A stretch of DNA of 45,477 bases from Sandaracinobacteroides sayramensis (GCF_022014495.1 NZ_JAKLSQ010000007.1:1-45477), one strand, 5' to 3'; shown: positions 1-7,130, counted from the stretch's first letter. Program-made: numbers and translations. Notes: a model not told the origin generated them from the letters alone.

Positions 1-149
1 CCACGTACCTGAAACGCTCGTATCTCAAACGTCGATACAGACTCCTGGGATAAAACTGGCGCCGAGCCCAGAAGAAGCGCCAGGATCAGCGTCCCACGTC
101 CGATCGCCATACGTCCGATGGGCGCCGCCGCCCCAAATCGTCTCAGCAT
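1..149 (-). CDS. N-terminus of an exported protein, possibly a TpsB/POTRA-type outer-membrane transporter (partial)
   Basis: Only the first 49 or so codons are inside the window; the gene continues past base 1. The reading from ATG 149 (or the internal ATG at 110) gives a basic start, a hydrophobic stretch (TLILALLLGSAPVLS) and a likely signal peptidase site before QESVS, so the protein is exported. The mature start, STFEIRAFQVRG, resembles the opening strand of POTRA domains in two-partner secretion transporters (FhaC/ShlB/HecB). That match rests on about a dozen residues and is an inference. ATG 149 has an AGGGG 11 bases upstream; ATG 110 has no clear ribosome site. It lies downstream of the AraC-like gene on the same strand, across about 430 bases of AT-rich spacer. 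Confidence 0.5.
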   Translation of the reverse strand, partial: MLRRFGAAAPIGRMAIGRGTLILALLLGSAPVLSQESVSTFEIRAFQVR

Positions 150-405
150 CAAATCCGCGCCCCTAAGCCACAGGCAACGCCCCGGCCGAAGCCGGGCGAT
201 GCCCGCGAAACGATCCAAACACGTAAGAGACGGGGAAAACCGGCGCACACACGCCAAGACGCAAACCCCGTCGACGAAGGCGCCCTTAGAGCGCGCGCTG
301 CACACGCCTCAAGTCAAATCTGGGAAATCCCGGCGCCGAAATGCGTTTCTACCGCCCGGGTGCAAGCATGGTTTCAATTTCGTTACGACACATAATTGAT
401 TGGTA

Positions 406-433
406 TTGAATCGTGAAAAATATATTCTATAGT
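406..433 (+). promoter_or_regulatory. Candidate sigma-70-like promoter in AT-rich island
   Basis: TTGAAT (406-411) and TATAGT (428-433) are separated by 16 bases. No plus-strand gene follows directly, so it would drive a short or antisense transcript against the AraC-like gene. In such an AT-rich stretch a chance match is quite possible. Confidence 0.25.
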
Positions 434-502
434 AATCATATTGTCATCAACGGATATTGAACATTGAAAGACGTTATACGATCTTTTTGTTCAGATAACA
501 GA

Positions 503-535
503 AAATCCCCGAAGGCTTTACTTGCCTTCGGGTTG
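503..535 (-). terminator. Hairpin terminator after the AraC-like gene
   Basis: CCCGAAGGC (508-516) and GCCTTCGGG (524-532) form a perfect 9-bp stem with a 7-base loop. On the minus strand the stem is followed by GATTTTC, a weak U-tract. It lies 45 bases after the stop of the AraC-like gene, which fits a Rho-independent terminator. Confidence 0.6.
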
Positions 536-577
536 CACGATTTCATGCGGGCGGCGCCAGCCGGGCGCCGCCGGATT

Positions 578-1543
578 TCACACCGTCGCGGCGCGCACCG
601 CCATTGCCCTCGTCTGGCTGGGGGGCTCCCCGAAGCGCCGCATATAGGCGCGGGAGAAAGGCGAACTTTCCGCGAAACCGGCGCGCCGGGCGATCTCGGC
701 GATCGGGCGGCCGTCGCGGCCGCTCGCAAGCCTGGCATGCGCCCAGTCGAGGCGGACGGTCTGGATATATTCCTTCACCGACATGCCGAGGCAGAAGCGG
801 AAGCCCTTGCGCAGCGTCTGCGCCGTCACACCGACGAGCGTCGCCAGCTCTTCGGTGTCGTAGGCGCGGCTGTGGTCCTCGCGCACCAGCCGCATCGCCT
901 CGCTGACCGAGCGCACCGGGGTGAAAAGCTTTTCGCCGCCGCTTTCGGGGAGAAGCCGCTCGGCGAGGCGGCGGTAGAAATTCGCCTCGATCGCCAGAAG
1001 CGCCGGCCGCTGCTGGGGTTCGGCGTCCGCCACCAGCGCCAGAAGGAGGTGCAGGGTTTGCTCCAGCTCCCGGCCGGACTGGAGAAGGGTGGCGACCGAA
1101 GTCAATTTGCAGGCGCCGCCGACCGCGGCGCTCAGCGCCGCGTTCAACCGGTCGCGCCGCAGATGAATGGCCAGGCACCAGCTCCCCTCGCGCCACAGCG
1201 CCGTCACCTCCTCGCCCCGCGCGAACAGGAAGGGGGTGTTTTCCGGACAGTCGTGGCGGTGGGCTTCGGTCAGGATCTCCAGATCGCCGCCCAGCGGCAC
1301 CAGCAGCAGGGCCCGATGCGCGGGCACGCGGTAATCCGCGCCGGAATGGGGTGGGGATGCGCGCATGTCGACGATCAGGTCGCCGACATGCAGGCGGTAG
1401 CGCCCCATGGCCCGAACCGGATCGGACGGCGGCAACTTCAGAGCCATCACCCCCCCAGGAGCCGGGCCGCCGGCGGGGCCGGCAGCCTTCATGGGAAAGC
1501 GCGGCGGCAGGTCGGTTGCGGATGCAGGCAACTGGCAGTCCAT
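578..1543 (-). CDS. AraC-family transcriptional regulator
   Basis: DNA-binding regulator of about 321 residues. The C-terminal 100 residues carry the AraC double helix-turn-helix: the first helix pair around DTEELATLVGVTAQTLRKGF and the second around RPIAEIARRAGFAESSPFSRAYMRRFG, ending in the typical PSQTR region. The N-terminal 200 residues have no clear family match and probably bind a ligand. ATG 1543 is chosen because GAAGGGAG sits 6 bases upstream; a GTG 15 bases earlier is in frame. It is divergent from the TonB/STN/sigma/FecR set across about 200 bases and points at the exported gene at the left edge, so it may control either. The ligand and targets cannot be read from sequence. Confidence 0.9.
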   Translation of the reverse strand: MDCQLPASATDLPPRFPMKAAGPAGGPAPGGVMALKLPPSDPVRAMGRYRLHVGDLIVDMRASPPHSGADYRVPAHRALLLVPLGGDLEILTEAHRHDCPENTPFLFARGEEVTALWREGSWCLAIHLRRDRLNAALSAAVGGACKLTSVATLLQSGRELEQTLHLLLALVADAEPQQRPALLAIEANFYRRLAERLLPESGGEKLFTPVRSVSEAMRLVREDHSRAYDTEELATLVGVTAQTLRKGFRFCLGMSVKEYIQTVRLDWAHARLASGRDGRPIAEIARRAGFAESSPFSRAYMRRFGEPPSQTRAMAVRAATV

Positions 1544-1740
1544 GGGCGCTCCCTTCACTTGGGAAGAGGACGCGGCCGCCAGCTAGCGCAAAGGCGCGTG
1601 AAAATTATTTCCCTGCCGGCGACCGGAGGACGCTTTCATCGGACTGACACGAAGATTTCATCTCCGGCAGGCAATGGCGATGGCAAATTGATGACTGTCG
1701 CACGCCACCATGAACCTGCTTCCGCCATGAACCCGCCTGC

Positions 1741-2424
1741 ATGAGCTACGCCACTCACAGTTCGCTGCTGACGCGATCTGGCGCCGTCGTCTTTTCGACG
1801 GCCATTCACGCTGCGCTGGGTCTTGCGCTGCTGTTGAACCTGCACGCCGGCACGCCGGACGCCGGGGCGAGCGGCGGCGAGGCGGGGCGCGTGCTGGTGG
1901 TGGAACTGCTGCCGCTGCCGGACGGCGGCTCGCAAGGCCATGGAGACGAGCTTCGCAAGCCCGCCGACCATGCGAAGGAAAGCGTGATCGAAGGCGCGGG
2001 CGCCGGCCCTTCTGCCCATCCCGCCGAAAACGCGCCGCGCCTGGGCACGCCGCCGCGCGGCGACGAAGGCGACAGCCGCAGCGCCGGGCTCGACGGGCTG
2101 GAAGCGAAGGAAGATGGGGCGCCGGCGCTTTCCGGCGCCGAAATGCAGGCCTTCCGCGCCCTGCTGCTGCGCCATATCGAGCGTTACCGCCAATATCCGC
2201 CCGAGGCGCGCGCGGCGAACCGGGAAGGCGTCGTTCGAATCCAGTTCGTGATGGACCACAAGGGCGACGTGATCGAGGCCTGGGTGGAACTGAGTTCCGG
2301 GTCGGTGGTGCTCGACGACGAGGCGATCGCCGCGGTGATGCGGGCGCGCCCCCTGCCCTTGCCGCCGCAGGGCTGGCCGCAGACGTTCGGGGTTTCGCTG
2401 CCGATCGGATTTGCGCTGCAATGA
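1741..2424 (+). CDS. TonB-like energy transducer
   Basis: 227 residues: a short cytoplasmic start, one membrane anchor (about 16-33), a periplasmic linker, and a C-terminal TonB domain (about 140-227) with the characteristic RYPPEAR-like start (YPPEAR 152-157), a VRIQF strand and a late Ala/Pro segment. TonB proteins link the ExbB/ExbD proton channel to outer-membrane receptors. The linker is unusual: it is short and Gly/Asp/Glu-rich, not the long Pro-Lys rod of classical TonB, so its reach across the periplasm may be limited. No exbB or exbD is in view. Its stop overlaps the STN gene by 4 bases (ATGA), implying translational coupling and a joint function in signalling. No clear ribosome site precedes ATG 1741. 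Confidence 0.85.
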   Translation: MSYATHSSLLTRSGAVVFSTAIHAALGLALLLNLHAGTPDAGASGGEAGRVLVVELLPLPDGGSQGHGDELRKPADHAKESVIEGAGAGPSAHPAENAPRLGTPPRGDEGDSRSAGLDGLEAKEDGAPALSGAEMQAFRALLLRHIERYRQYPPEARAANREGVVRIQFVMDHKGDVIEAWVELSSGSVVLDDEAIAAVMRARPLPLPPQGWPQTFGVSLPIGFALQ

Positions 2425-3173
2425 TGGCGATCGCCATCCCTCTTCCGGCGCCGGGGCGCGACCTGATGCCGCTGGCCCGCTTCTGCGCCTGCCTTCTGGC
2501 CGCGCTGCTGCCAATGATCCCGGCTCTGGCGGCCGGAGGCGATCCGGCCGGCTCCGCCCAGCGCTACGAGATGGCGGCCCTGCCGCTGGACATGGCGCTC
2601 GCCCGCTTTTCCGAAATCAGCGGTGTCGACGTGCTGCTGCGCGCGCCGGCGGATGGCGGCCGCCTTTCCCCGGCGCTCGTCGGCCGCTACCGCCCGGCGG
2701 ACGCGCTGGCGCGGCTGCTGGAAGGGTCGGGGCTGGTCGCGCGCTTCACCAGCGACCGCTCCGCCGTGATCCTGCCCGAGGCCGAGGCGCAGCAGGCCTG
2801 GAGCCGGGATGTCGTGCGCGGCAGGGAGCGGCGGCCGCTCCTCAATCTGGACATGATGCGGGTGACGGCGCCGCGCACGATCGGCGGCGCGCCGCGCGGC
2901 GACGGCGACGAGGCCTTCGCGCGGCTGCTGGTGGTGGCGATCCGCCGGATGGTGATGGAAGGCGCCATGTTCGAGGGCGGCAAGGCCGCCGACATGCGGA
3001 TCGTCACGCGGATCGCCGAGGATGGCGCGCTCTACGACGTGCGGATCGTGCAGGGCAGCGCCGACCAGGCGCTGGACGCGCGCGCCACCGCGCTGCTGGA
3101 AGGCGCGAACCTGGGGCTGGTGCCGCCCGAGGGGCTGCGCCAGCCGCTGATGTTCGAGCTTTCGGGGCGCTGA
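2421..3173 (+). CDS. Periplasmic STN-domain protein with TonB-C-like tail
   Basis: 250 residues. An N-terminal signal peptide (core FCACLLAALLPMIPALA, about 21-37) is followed by an STN domain (about 48-118: YEMAALPLDMALARFSEISG, then a repeat-like ALVGRYRPADALARLLEGSG). STN is the domain that TonB-dependent signalling receptors such as FecA carry at their N-terminus to talk to the anti-sigma factor. The tail (about 187-248: DMRIVTRIAEDG...) looks like a TonB C-terminal fold. Here both stand alone in a soluble exported protein, not fused to a receptor barrel. ATG 2466 (residue 16) would give a more ordinary signal peptide. It overlaps TonB by 4 bases and the sigma gene by 1 base. Its role as a detached signalling domain is inferred. 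Confidence 0.8.
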   Translation: MMAIAIPLPAPGRDLMPLARFCACLLAALLPMIPALAAGGDPAGSAQRYEMAALPLDMALARFSEISGVDVLLRAPADGGRLSPALVGRYRPADALARLLEGSGLVARFTSDRSAVILPEAEAQQAWSRDVVRGRERRPLLNLDMMRVTAPRTIGGAPRGDGDEAFARLLVVAIRRMVMEGAMFEGGKAADMRIVTRIAEDGALYDVRIVQGSADQALDARATALLEGANLGLVPPEGLRQPLMFELSGR

Positions 3174-3718
3174 TGTCGGAGTCGAGCCGCCTCCTGCTTC
3201 GGCGTTCGCTGGTCGACGGCTATGCGCAGATGCTGCGCCGGCTGACGCGGCGGCTGGGCTCGGATTCGCTTGCGAGCGAAGCCTTGAGCGAAACCTGGCT
3301 GCAATTGGGGAAAGGCGGGGAACTGGGGCAGATCGCCGACGCCGACGCCTATGTCTATCGCGCGGCGCTGAACACCGCCAGCGCGCTGGGCAAGCGCGAG
3401 CGGCGGCAGTCGGCGCATGCCGACATCGCCGAAATCCCCGAGCCCGCCGACGAGACGCCGCTCGCCGACCGGGTCGTTTCCTCCCGGCAGGAAGTGGAGC
3501 GGATGCTGCAGGCGCTGGCCGAACTGCCCGAGCGCCAGCGCGACGCCTTCCTGCAATGCTATCGCGGAGACACCCCGCCCGAGCTTCTGGCCGAGCGCTA
3601 TCAGGTGAGCGTGCGCACCATCCAGAACGACATCAGGGGCGCCATCCTGCACTGCGCCGACCGGCTGGGGCGAAAGAATGTTTTCGCTGGCAGGCGGGTA
3701 AATCTCTCTAGCCAATAG
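3173..3718 (+). CDS. ECF (FecI-like) RNA polymerase sigma factor
   Basis: 181 residues, the normal size for an extracytoplasmic-function sigma factor. Region 2 spans about 12-80 (SEALSETWLQLGKGG, then the AYVYRAALNTASALGKRERR segment), and region 4 spans about 110-165 (ALAELPERQRDAFLQCYRGD, then the helix-turn-helix ELLAERYQVSVRTIQND). There is no region 3, as expected for ECF factors. Its ATG overlaps the STN stop by one base, and a FecR-like gene follows 57 bases later. By analogy with FecI it would be held or activated by that FecR and would transcribe transport or secretion genes. The target genes are not identifiable here. Confidence 0.9.
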   Translation: MSESSRLLLRRSLVDGYAQMLRRLTRRLGSDSLASEALSETWLQLGKGGELGQIADADAYVYRAALNTASALGKRERRQSAHADIAEIPEPADETPLADRVVSSRQEVERMLQALAELPERQRDAFLQCYRGDTPPELLAERYQVSVRTIQNDIRGAILHCADRLGRKNVFAGRRVNLSSQ

Positions 3719-3775
3719 GAGTATAGTTTTTTTGCCGTATGGAACGCACATGCTGACCGGAAATCCGCTTTTCCC

Positions 3776-4819
3776 ATGACCATGGGGAATGGCATCGGCG
3801 CAGGCCAGCCGGGGGGCCGGAATCCGCTCGAACTCGAAGCGGTGGACTGGGTCGTGCGCCTGACGGTCGGGCAGCTTTCCGACGCGGACAAGCAGGCGTT
3901 CGAGCGCTGGCTGGGCGCCAGCGCGGCGCATGCGCATGCCTTCGCGGCCGCTTCGGACCTCTGCGGGGACATGCGCCATGTCGCCTTGCAGATCGCGCCG
4001 GAGGATGTGGAAGCGCTTGCCCCCGCGCCGGAGACGGCGAGCGTCCTGCCCTTCCGCAAGTCCGCCCATCCACAGACCCGCCAGCCGGCGCGCGGCTTCG
4101 ACCGCCGGGCTTTCCTGGGCGGCGGCGGGGCGCTGGCGGCGGCGCTGGCCGGCGGTCTCGTCCTCACCAACCCGCCGCTGGAACTGTGGCCGTCGCTCGC
4201 CGAGCTGATGGCGGACGAGCGGACCGCCCCCGGCGAGCGGCGCAGCTTCAGCCCGATGGCGGGGGTGAATGTGGAGCTGAACTCCCGCTCCAGCGCCTAT
4301 CGCACCGCGCGCGGCAATGGGCTGGACCTGGTGGGCGGCGAAGCCTTCGTGTCGGTGGACGGCGACGGGCGCCCGTTCCGCGTGACGGCGGGCGGCGGCA
4401 CGGTGAGCGCGCGGCAGGCCAGCTTCAACGTGCAATCCTATGACGGCGATTTCTGCGTGACCTGCGTGAGCGGCTCGGTGGCGGTGGCGCATGGCGACCG
4501 GCGGCAGACGCTGGAAGCCGGGCGCGAAGTCCGGTTCACGGCGGCCGGCGAAATGCGGCAGGCCGAAGCCGACGAGATGGTGCGGCTGGCCTGGCGGCGC
4601 GGGCTGCTGGTGCTGCGCCGCACGCCGGTTTCCGAAGCCATTCCGCAGATCAACCGCTATTTCCCCGGCCGGCTGGTGCTCGCCGACAGTTCCAAGAGCG
4701 ACTGGCCGGTGACGGGCGTGTTCCATATCGACCAGATCGAACTGGCGGTGGTGCAGTTGCAGCGCCTGCTGGATGTGGGGGCCCGGCGGTTGCCGGGCGG
4801 AGTGGTGGTGCTGAGCTGA
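3776..4819 (+). CDS. FecR-like transmembrane sigma-factor regulator
   Basis: 347 residues in the FecR layout. An N-terminal cytoplasmic anti-sigma segment (about 20-75, with the VDWVVRLTVGQLSDADKQAFERWL signature of DUF4880 type) leads to a single membrane span (about 113-132) preceded by DRRAFLG, a twin-arginine-like motif known in FecR proteins. A periplasmic FecR domain (about 155-245) follows, then a C-terminal STN-like segment (about 283-347, TPVSEAIPQINRYFPGRLVL). FecR proteins sense the periplasmic signal and release or activate the sigma factor. ATG 3776 is the first good start; only a weak GGAA lies upstream. It ends the four-gene set. Confidence 0.9.
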   Translation: MTMGNGIGAGQPGGRNPLELEAVDWVVRLTVGQLSDADKQAFERWLGASAAHAHAFAAASDLCGDMRHVALQIAPEDVEALAPAPETASVLPFRKSAHPQTRQPARGFDRRAFLGGGGALAAALAGGLVLTNPPLELWPSLAELMADERTAPGERRSFSPMAGVNVELNSRSSAYRTARGNGLDLVGGEAFVSVDGDGRPFRVTAGGGTVSARQASFNVQSYDGDFCVTCVSGSVAVAHGDRRQTLEAGREVRFTAAGEMRQAEADEMVRLAWRRGLLVLRRTPVSEAIPQINRYFPGRLVLADSSKSDWPVTGVFHIDQIELAVVQLQRLLDVGARRLPGGVVVLS

Positions 4820-4839
4820 GAGCGGGCATTTCCAACACC

Positions 4840-4929
4840 CGTCACCCCGGGCTTGACCCGGGGTCCGACTTTCTTCCTCAAACGCGGCGCCGCAGAAAAG
4901 CTGGACCCCGGGTCAAGCCCGGGGTGACG
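4840..4929. repeat. REP-like palindromic element, copy A
   Basis: A perfect 27-base inverted repeat (arms 4840-4866 and 4903-4929, beginning CGTCACCCCGGGCTTGACCC) encloses a 36-base loop. Related copies are at 32877-32965 (near perfect) and 14875-14956 (decayed). Each lies between genes, here just after fecR, so it may also act as a bidirectional terminator or RNA stabiliser. Confidence 0.85.
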
Positions 4930-5131
4930 AGGCGTTGCATAGCCGCCACTTCCCAACGGAACCGACGTTCGCCGCCTGGGTTTGCAAACCGCACGATCAC
5001 CAAACCGAAAGGGGCAGCGGCACCCCCGCGCCGCCGCCCCTACCGTGACGAACCTGTCTCGTGCCGGCAATTGCCCCCGCCGACCCGCTTGTGAATGCAC
5101 ATTGCATGCCAACCATCCGGGACAGGCATTT

Positions 5132-5160
5132 TTGCTTTTGATTCAGATTATTAATAAATT
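5132..5160 (+). promoter_or_regulatory. Candidate promoter for the NlpD-like gene
   Basis: TTGCTT (5132-5137) and TAAATT (5155-5160) with a 17-base spacer sit in the only AT-rich stretch upstream of the gene at 5272. It would leave a leader of about 100 bases containing the hairpin CGGCTGA/TCAGCCG (5217-5234). Confidence 0.35.
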
Positions 5161-5271
5161 CTGTCGCCCGATCGGCCGCCAAGGTTTGTAAAGATTCCCG
5201 ACGGGGTTAACCCAAGCGGCTGACAGATCAGCCGTTTCCTTCCGCGACGCAGATGGTCTAAGGCTCCCCGC

Positions 5272-6207
5272 GTGCGCCCGAACAGCCCTGTCATCCTGCC
5301 GTCCCCCTCCTTCCTGCTGACGGTGCTGTGCCTCTGCCTCGCGGCCTGCTCCACGCCGAAGCCGCCGCGCGGCCAGCCGAAACCGGGCAGCAGCATCACC
5401 GTGGTGCCGAACCAGCCCGCCAGGCCCCGCTGGCAGGCCGTGCCCGCGAAAGCCGATGGGGTGGCGGTGCCCGGCGGCCGGCGGCATATCGTGAAGCGCG
5501 GCGAAACCGGGATCGCCATCGCCCGCGCCTATGGCGTGAACTGGAGCCGTATAGCCGCCGCCAACAGGATCGACCGCGACGCGACGCTGGAAATCGGCCA
5601 GGCGCTGTTCATCCCCACGGCAACCGCCACTCCCTCCACACCGAGGCCCACGCCCCCCCGCCCGCGCCCGGGCGCCAGCCCGGAGGAGCAGGCGGCCGCC
5701 TTCCGGCTGGATGTGGACGACCTCATCACCGGCTCCGCGCCCGCCGTCTCCAGCCGGCCGGCCGCACCGCGCCCCGGCCAGACGCCCGCACCGCCGCGGC
5801 CGGCCGCGCCTGCCCCCGCCGCCCCGGTTCCCAGCCTCGGCTGGCCGGTCGATGGCCGCGTGCTCCTCTCGCGCTATGGCGCCAAGCCCGGCGGGCGCTT
5901 CAACGACGGAATCAACATCAAGACGCTGCGCGGCGCCGCCGTGCGCGCCGCCGCCGACGGCGAGGTCATCTATGTGGGCGACGCCATCTCCGGCTTCGGG
6001 CTGATGATGCTGATCCGCCACTCCGGCGGCACCGTCACCGGCTACGCGCATCTGGAAGACGCCCTGGCCGACCGGGGCGACAAGGTGCAACGCGGCCAGC
6101 CCATCGCCCGCGCCGGCTCCAGCGGCAACGCCCAGGAACCGCAACTCCACTTCCAGCTCCGCCAGGGCCGGCGCACGCTGGACCCGATGCAGTATCTGCC
6201 GAGGTAG
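5272..6207 (+). CDS. NlpD-like lipoprotein: LysM plus degenerate LytM/M23 domain
   Basis: 311 residues from a GTG start. Signal peptide with lipobox LAAC (Cys26), so probably an outer-membrane lipoprotein. A LysM peptidoglycan-binding domain spans about 71-115 (RHIVKRGETGIAIARAYGVN), a Pro/Ala-rich linker 118-188, and an M23/LytM domain about 190-311. The M23 zinc ligands are largely missing: the usual HxGxD is FNDGINI (Asn211 and Asn215), and the final HxH is PQLH (291-293). That matches the non-catalytic LytM factors such as E. coli NlpD, which activate cell-wall amidases at division. Activity as an amidase activator is inferred from the family; the degeneration is seen directly. In alphaproteobacteria nlpD often lies near surE and pcm, but those are absent here. 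Confidence 0.88.
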   Translation: MRPNSPVILPSPSFLLTVLCLCLAACSTPKPPRGQPKPGSSITVVPNQPARPRWQAVPAKADGVAVPGGRRHIVKRGETGIAIARAYGVNWSRIAAANRIDRDATLEIGQALFIPTATATPSTPRPTPPRPRPGASPEEQAAAFRLDVDDLITGSAPAVSSRPAAPRPGQTPAPPRPAAPAPAAPVPSLGWPVDGRVLLSRYGAKPGGRFNDGINIKTLRGAAVRAAADGEVIYVGDAISGFGLMMLIRHSGGTVTGYAHLEDALADRGDKVQRGQPIARAGSSGNAQEPQLHFQLRQGRRTLDPMQYLPR

Positions 6208-6210
6208 GAA

Positions 6211-6401
6211 CGCCAGGGGGCTTTGCCCCCTGGACCCCCAGCAGGAGGGTGACCCTCCTGCACCTCCATAAGTTTGCAGAAGAGCCCCCCGAAAGCCGAC
6301 GTGCTGATACGCACCTTGGTTTCCGGGGGGCTCTTCTGCAAACTTAAAGGGGGTCAAGGGGCGTCACGCCCCTTGCGGGGTGCAGGGGCAGAGCCCCTGC
6401 G
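6211..6401. repeat. Array of five nested/tandem palindromes
   Basis: Between convergent genes lie five perfect palindromes in a row. They are CCAGGGGGC/GCCCCCTGG (6213-6233), GCAGGAGGGT/ACCCTCCTGC (6241-6261), a 22-base pair of arms with a 32-base loop (6270-6291 and 6324-6345, starting AAGTTTGCAGAAGAGCCCCC), CAAGGGGCGT/ACGCCCCTTG (6355-6375) and GCAGGGGC/GCCCCTGC (6382-6400). It resembles a composite of REP-type units and would form a strong bidirectional terminator. Confidence 0.85.
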
Positions 6402-6418
6402 TTCCACCTCAGGCCGAT

Positions 6419-7045
6419 TCAGCGTCCGGGGCAGTTCGCCTCGGTCTGGACGGTGAAGGTGGTGGCGCTGGCGTTTTGCGGGGTGGCCAGCGTCAGGTCC
6501 ACGCGGGCCGGCGTGCCGCTGCGGGTGGTCAGGCGGATCAGCCGGCAGTCGTGCGGGAAGCAGTCGTTCAGTGTGGGGTCTTCGGCCGGCGGCGTGCGGC
6601 CGCCGGAAACGCGGAGCTGGGTGATGGTGACGGCGGCGCTGGCAGGCGCCGTCAGCGTCACGTCCTGCCAGCCGGCGTTGCGGCCGCGCACGGCGACGAT
6701 GTTGTCGATCGACGGGTTGGAAGGGCATTGCAGCGTCGGCCGCTGCTGGCCGGAGATGGCGCGGACGGGGCCGAGCTGCAGGCTGGCGTAGCAGTCGCGG
6801 CGCGGCTCGCGGGTTTCGACGCTGGCCGGGCCGGGCTGGCGGCAGCGGGTGACCGGGCCGACGGTTTCGGTGGTGAAGCCGCGCGGGCAGGTGAAGCCGC
6901 GCGGCGTCAGTTGCGCCGGGATCACATTGTCGGGCCCGCGCACTTCGACGCGGGCGCTGGCCGGCAGGGCTGCGCAATGGCTGTTCTGGGCGGCAGCAGG
7001 CGCGGCGAGCGCCAGAAAGGCAAGGGCAGCGGCCGGAATACGCAT
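6419..7045 (-). CDS. Secreted cysteine-rich protein of unknown function
   Basis: 208 residues. ATG 7045 is chosen because a GGGAGA lies just upstream and it opens a clean signal peptide (MRIPAAALAFLALAAPAAAQ); a longer open frame upstream lacks this. The mature protein has eight cysteines, enough for four disulfides, and is rich in Thr, Pro and Arg with no motif I recognise. It is divergent from gyrA across 85 bases and convergent with the NlpD-like gene across the palindrome array. It is probably periplasmic or extracellular; no function is proposed. Confidence 0.8.
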   Translation of the reverse strand: MRIPAAALAFLALAAPAAAQNSHCAALPASARVEVRGPDNVIPAQLTPRGFTCPRGFTTETVGPVTRCRQPGPASVETREPRRDCYASLQLGPVRAISGQQRPTLQCPSNPSIDNIVAVRGRNAGWQDVTLTAPASAAVTITQLRVSGGRTPPAEDPTLNDCFPHDCRLIRLTTRSGTPARVDLTLATPQNASATTFTVQTEANCPGR

Positions 7046-7130
7046 CTGAATTTCTCCCGAATCGGATTCCCACTCTTTGCCCTGCCCTCTGCGCCTTTCC
7101 AATCCCGTTCCGCGCGACTAGGAGGTTCCC

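Larger units (their letters stand above)
150..577. other. Non-coding spacer with an AT-rich island
   Basis: No convincing gene is visible. Bases about 386-475 are strikingly AT-rich against the GC-rich surroundings, as expected for a promoter or protein-binding region. A promoter-like pair on the plus strand (TTGAAT 406-411, 16 bases, TATAGT 428-433) and a strong hairpin at 508-532 lie here. The island is also placed to serve the minus-strand gene at 1-149. Confidence 0.5.
4820..5271. other. Intergenic region with REP-like palindrome and leader of the NlpD-like gene
   Basis: No gene is visible. The left part holds a perfect long inverted repeat (4840-4929). The right part is AT-rich (about 5128-5165) with a promoter-like TTGCTT (5132-5137), 17 bases, TAAATT (5155-5160). 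A small hairpin at 5217-5234 lies in the presumed leader of the gene starting at 5272. Confidence 0.6.

Noticed and set aside
118-399. Open frame of 93 codons on the plus strand
   Set aside because: Arg/Pro/Ser-rich low-complexity product with no ribosome site, and it overlaps the better-supported exported gene start on the other strand.
464-1744. 426-codon frame antisense to the AraC-like gene, starting near the candidate promoter at 406-433
   Set aside because: No recognisable domain; the AraC helix-turn-helix on the minus strand is clear. The promoter-like boxes remain only a weak candidate.
6211-6401. Insertion-sequence ends around a lost transposase
   Set aside because: No target-site duplication or transposase remnant is visible, and the loop of the longest inverted repeat is only 32 bases.
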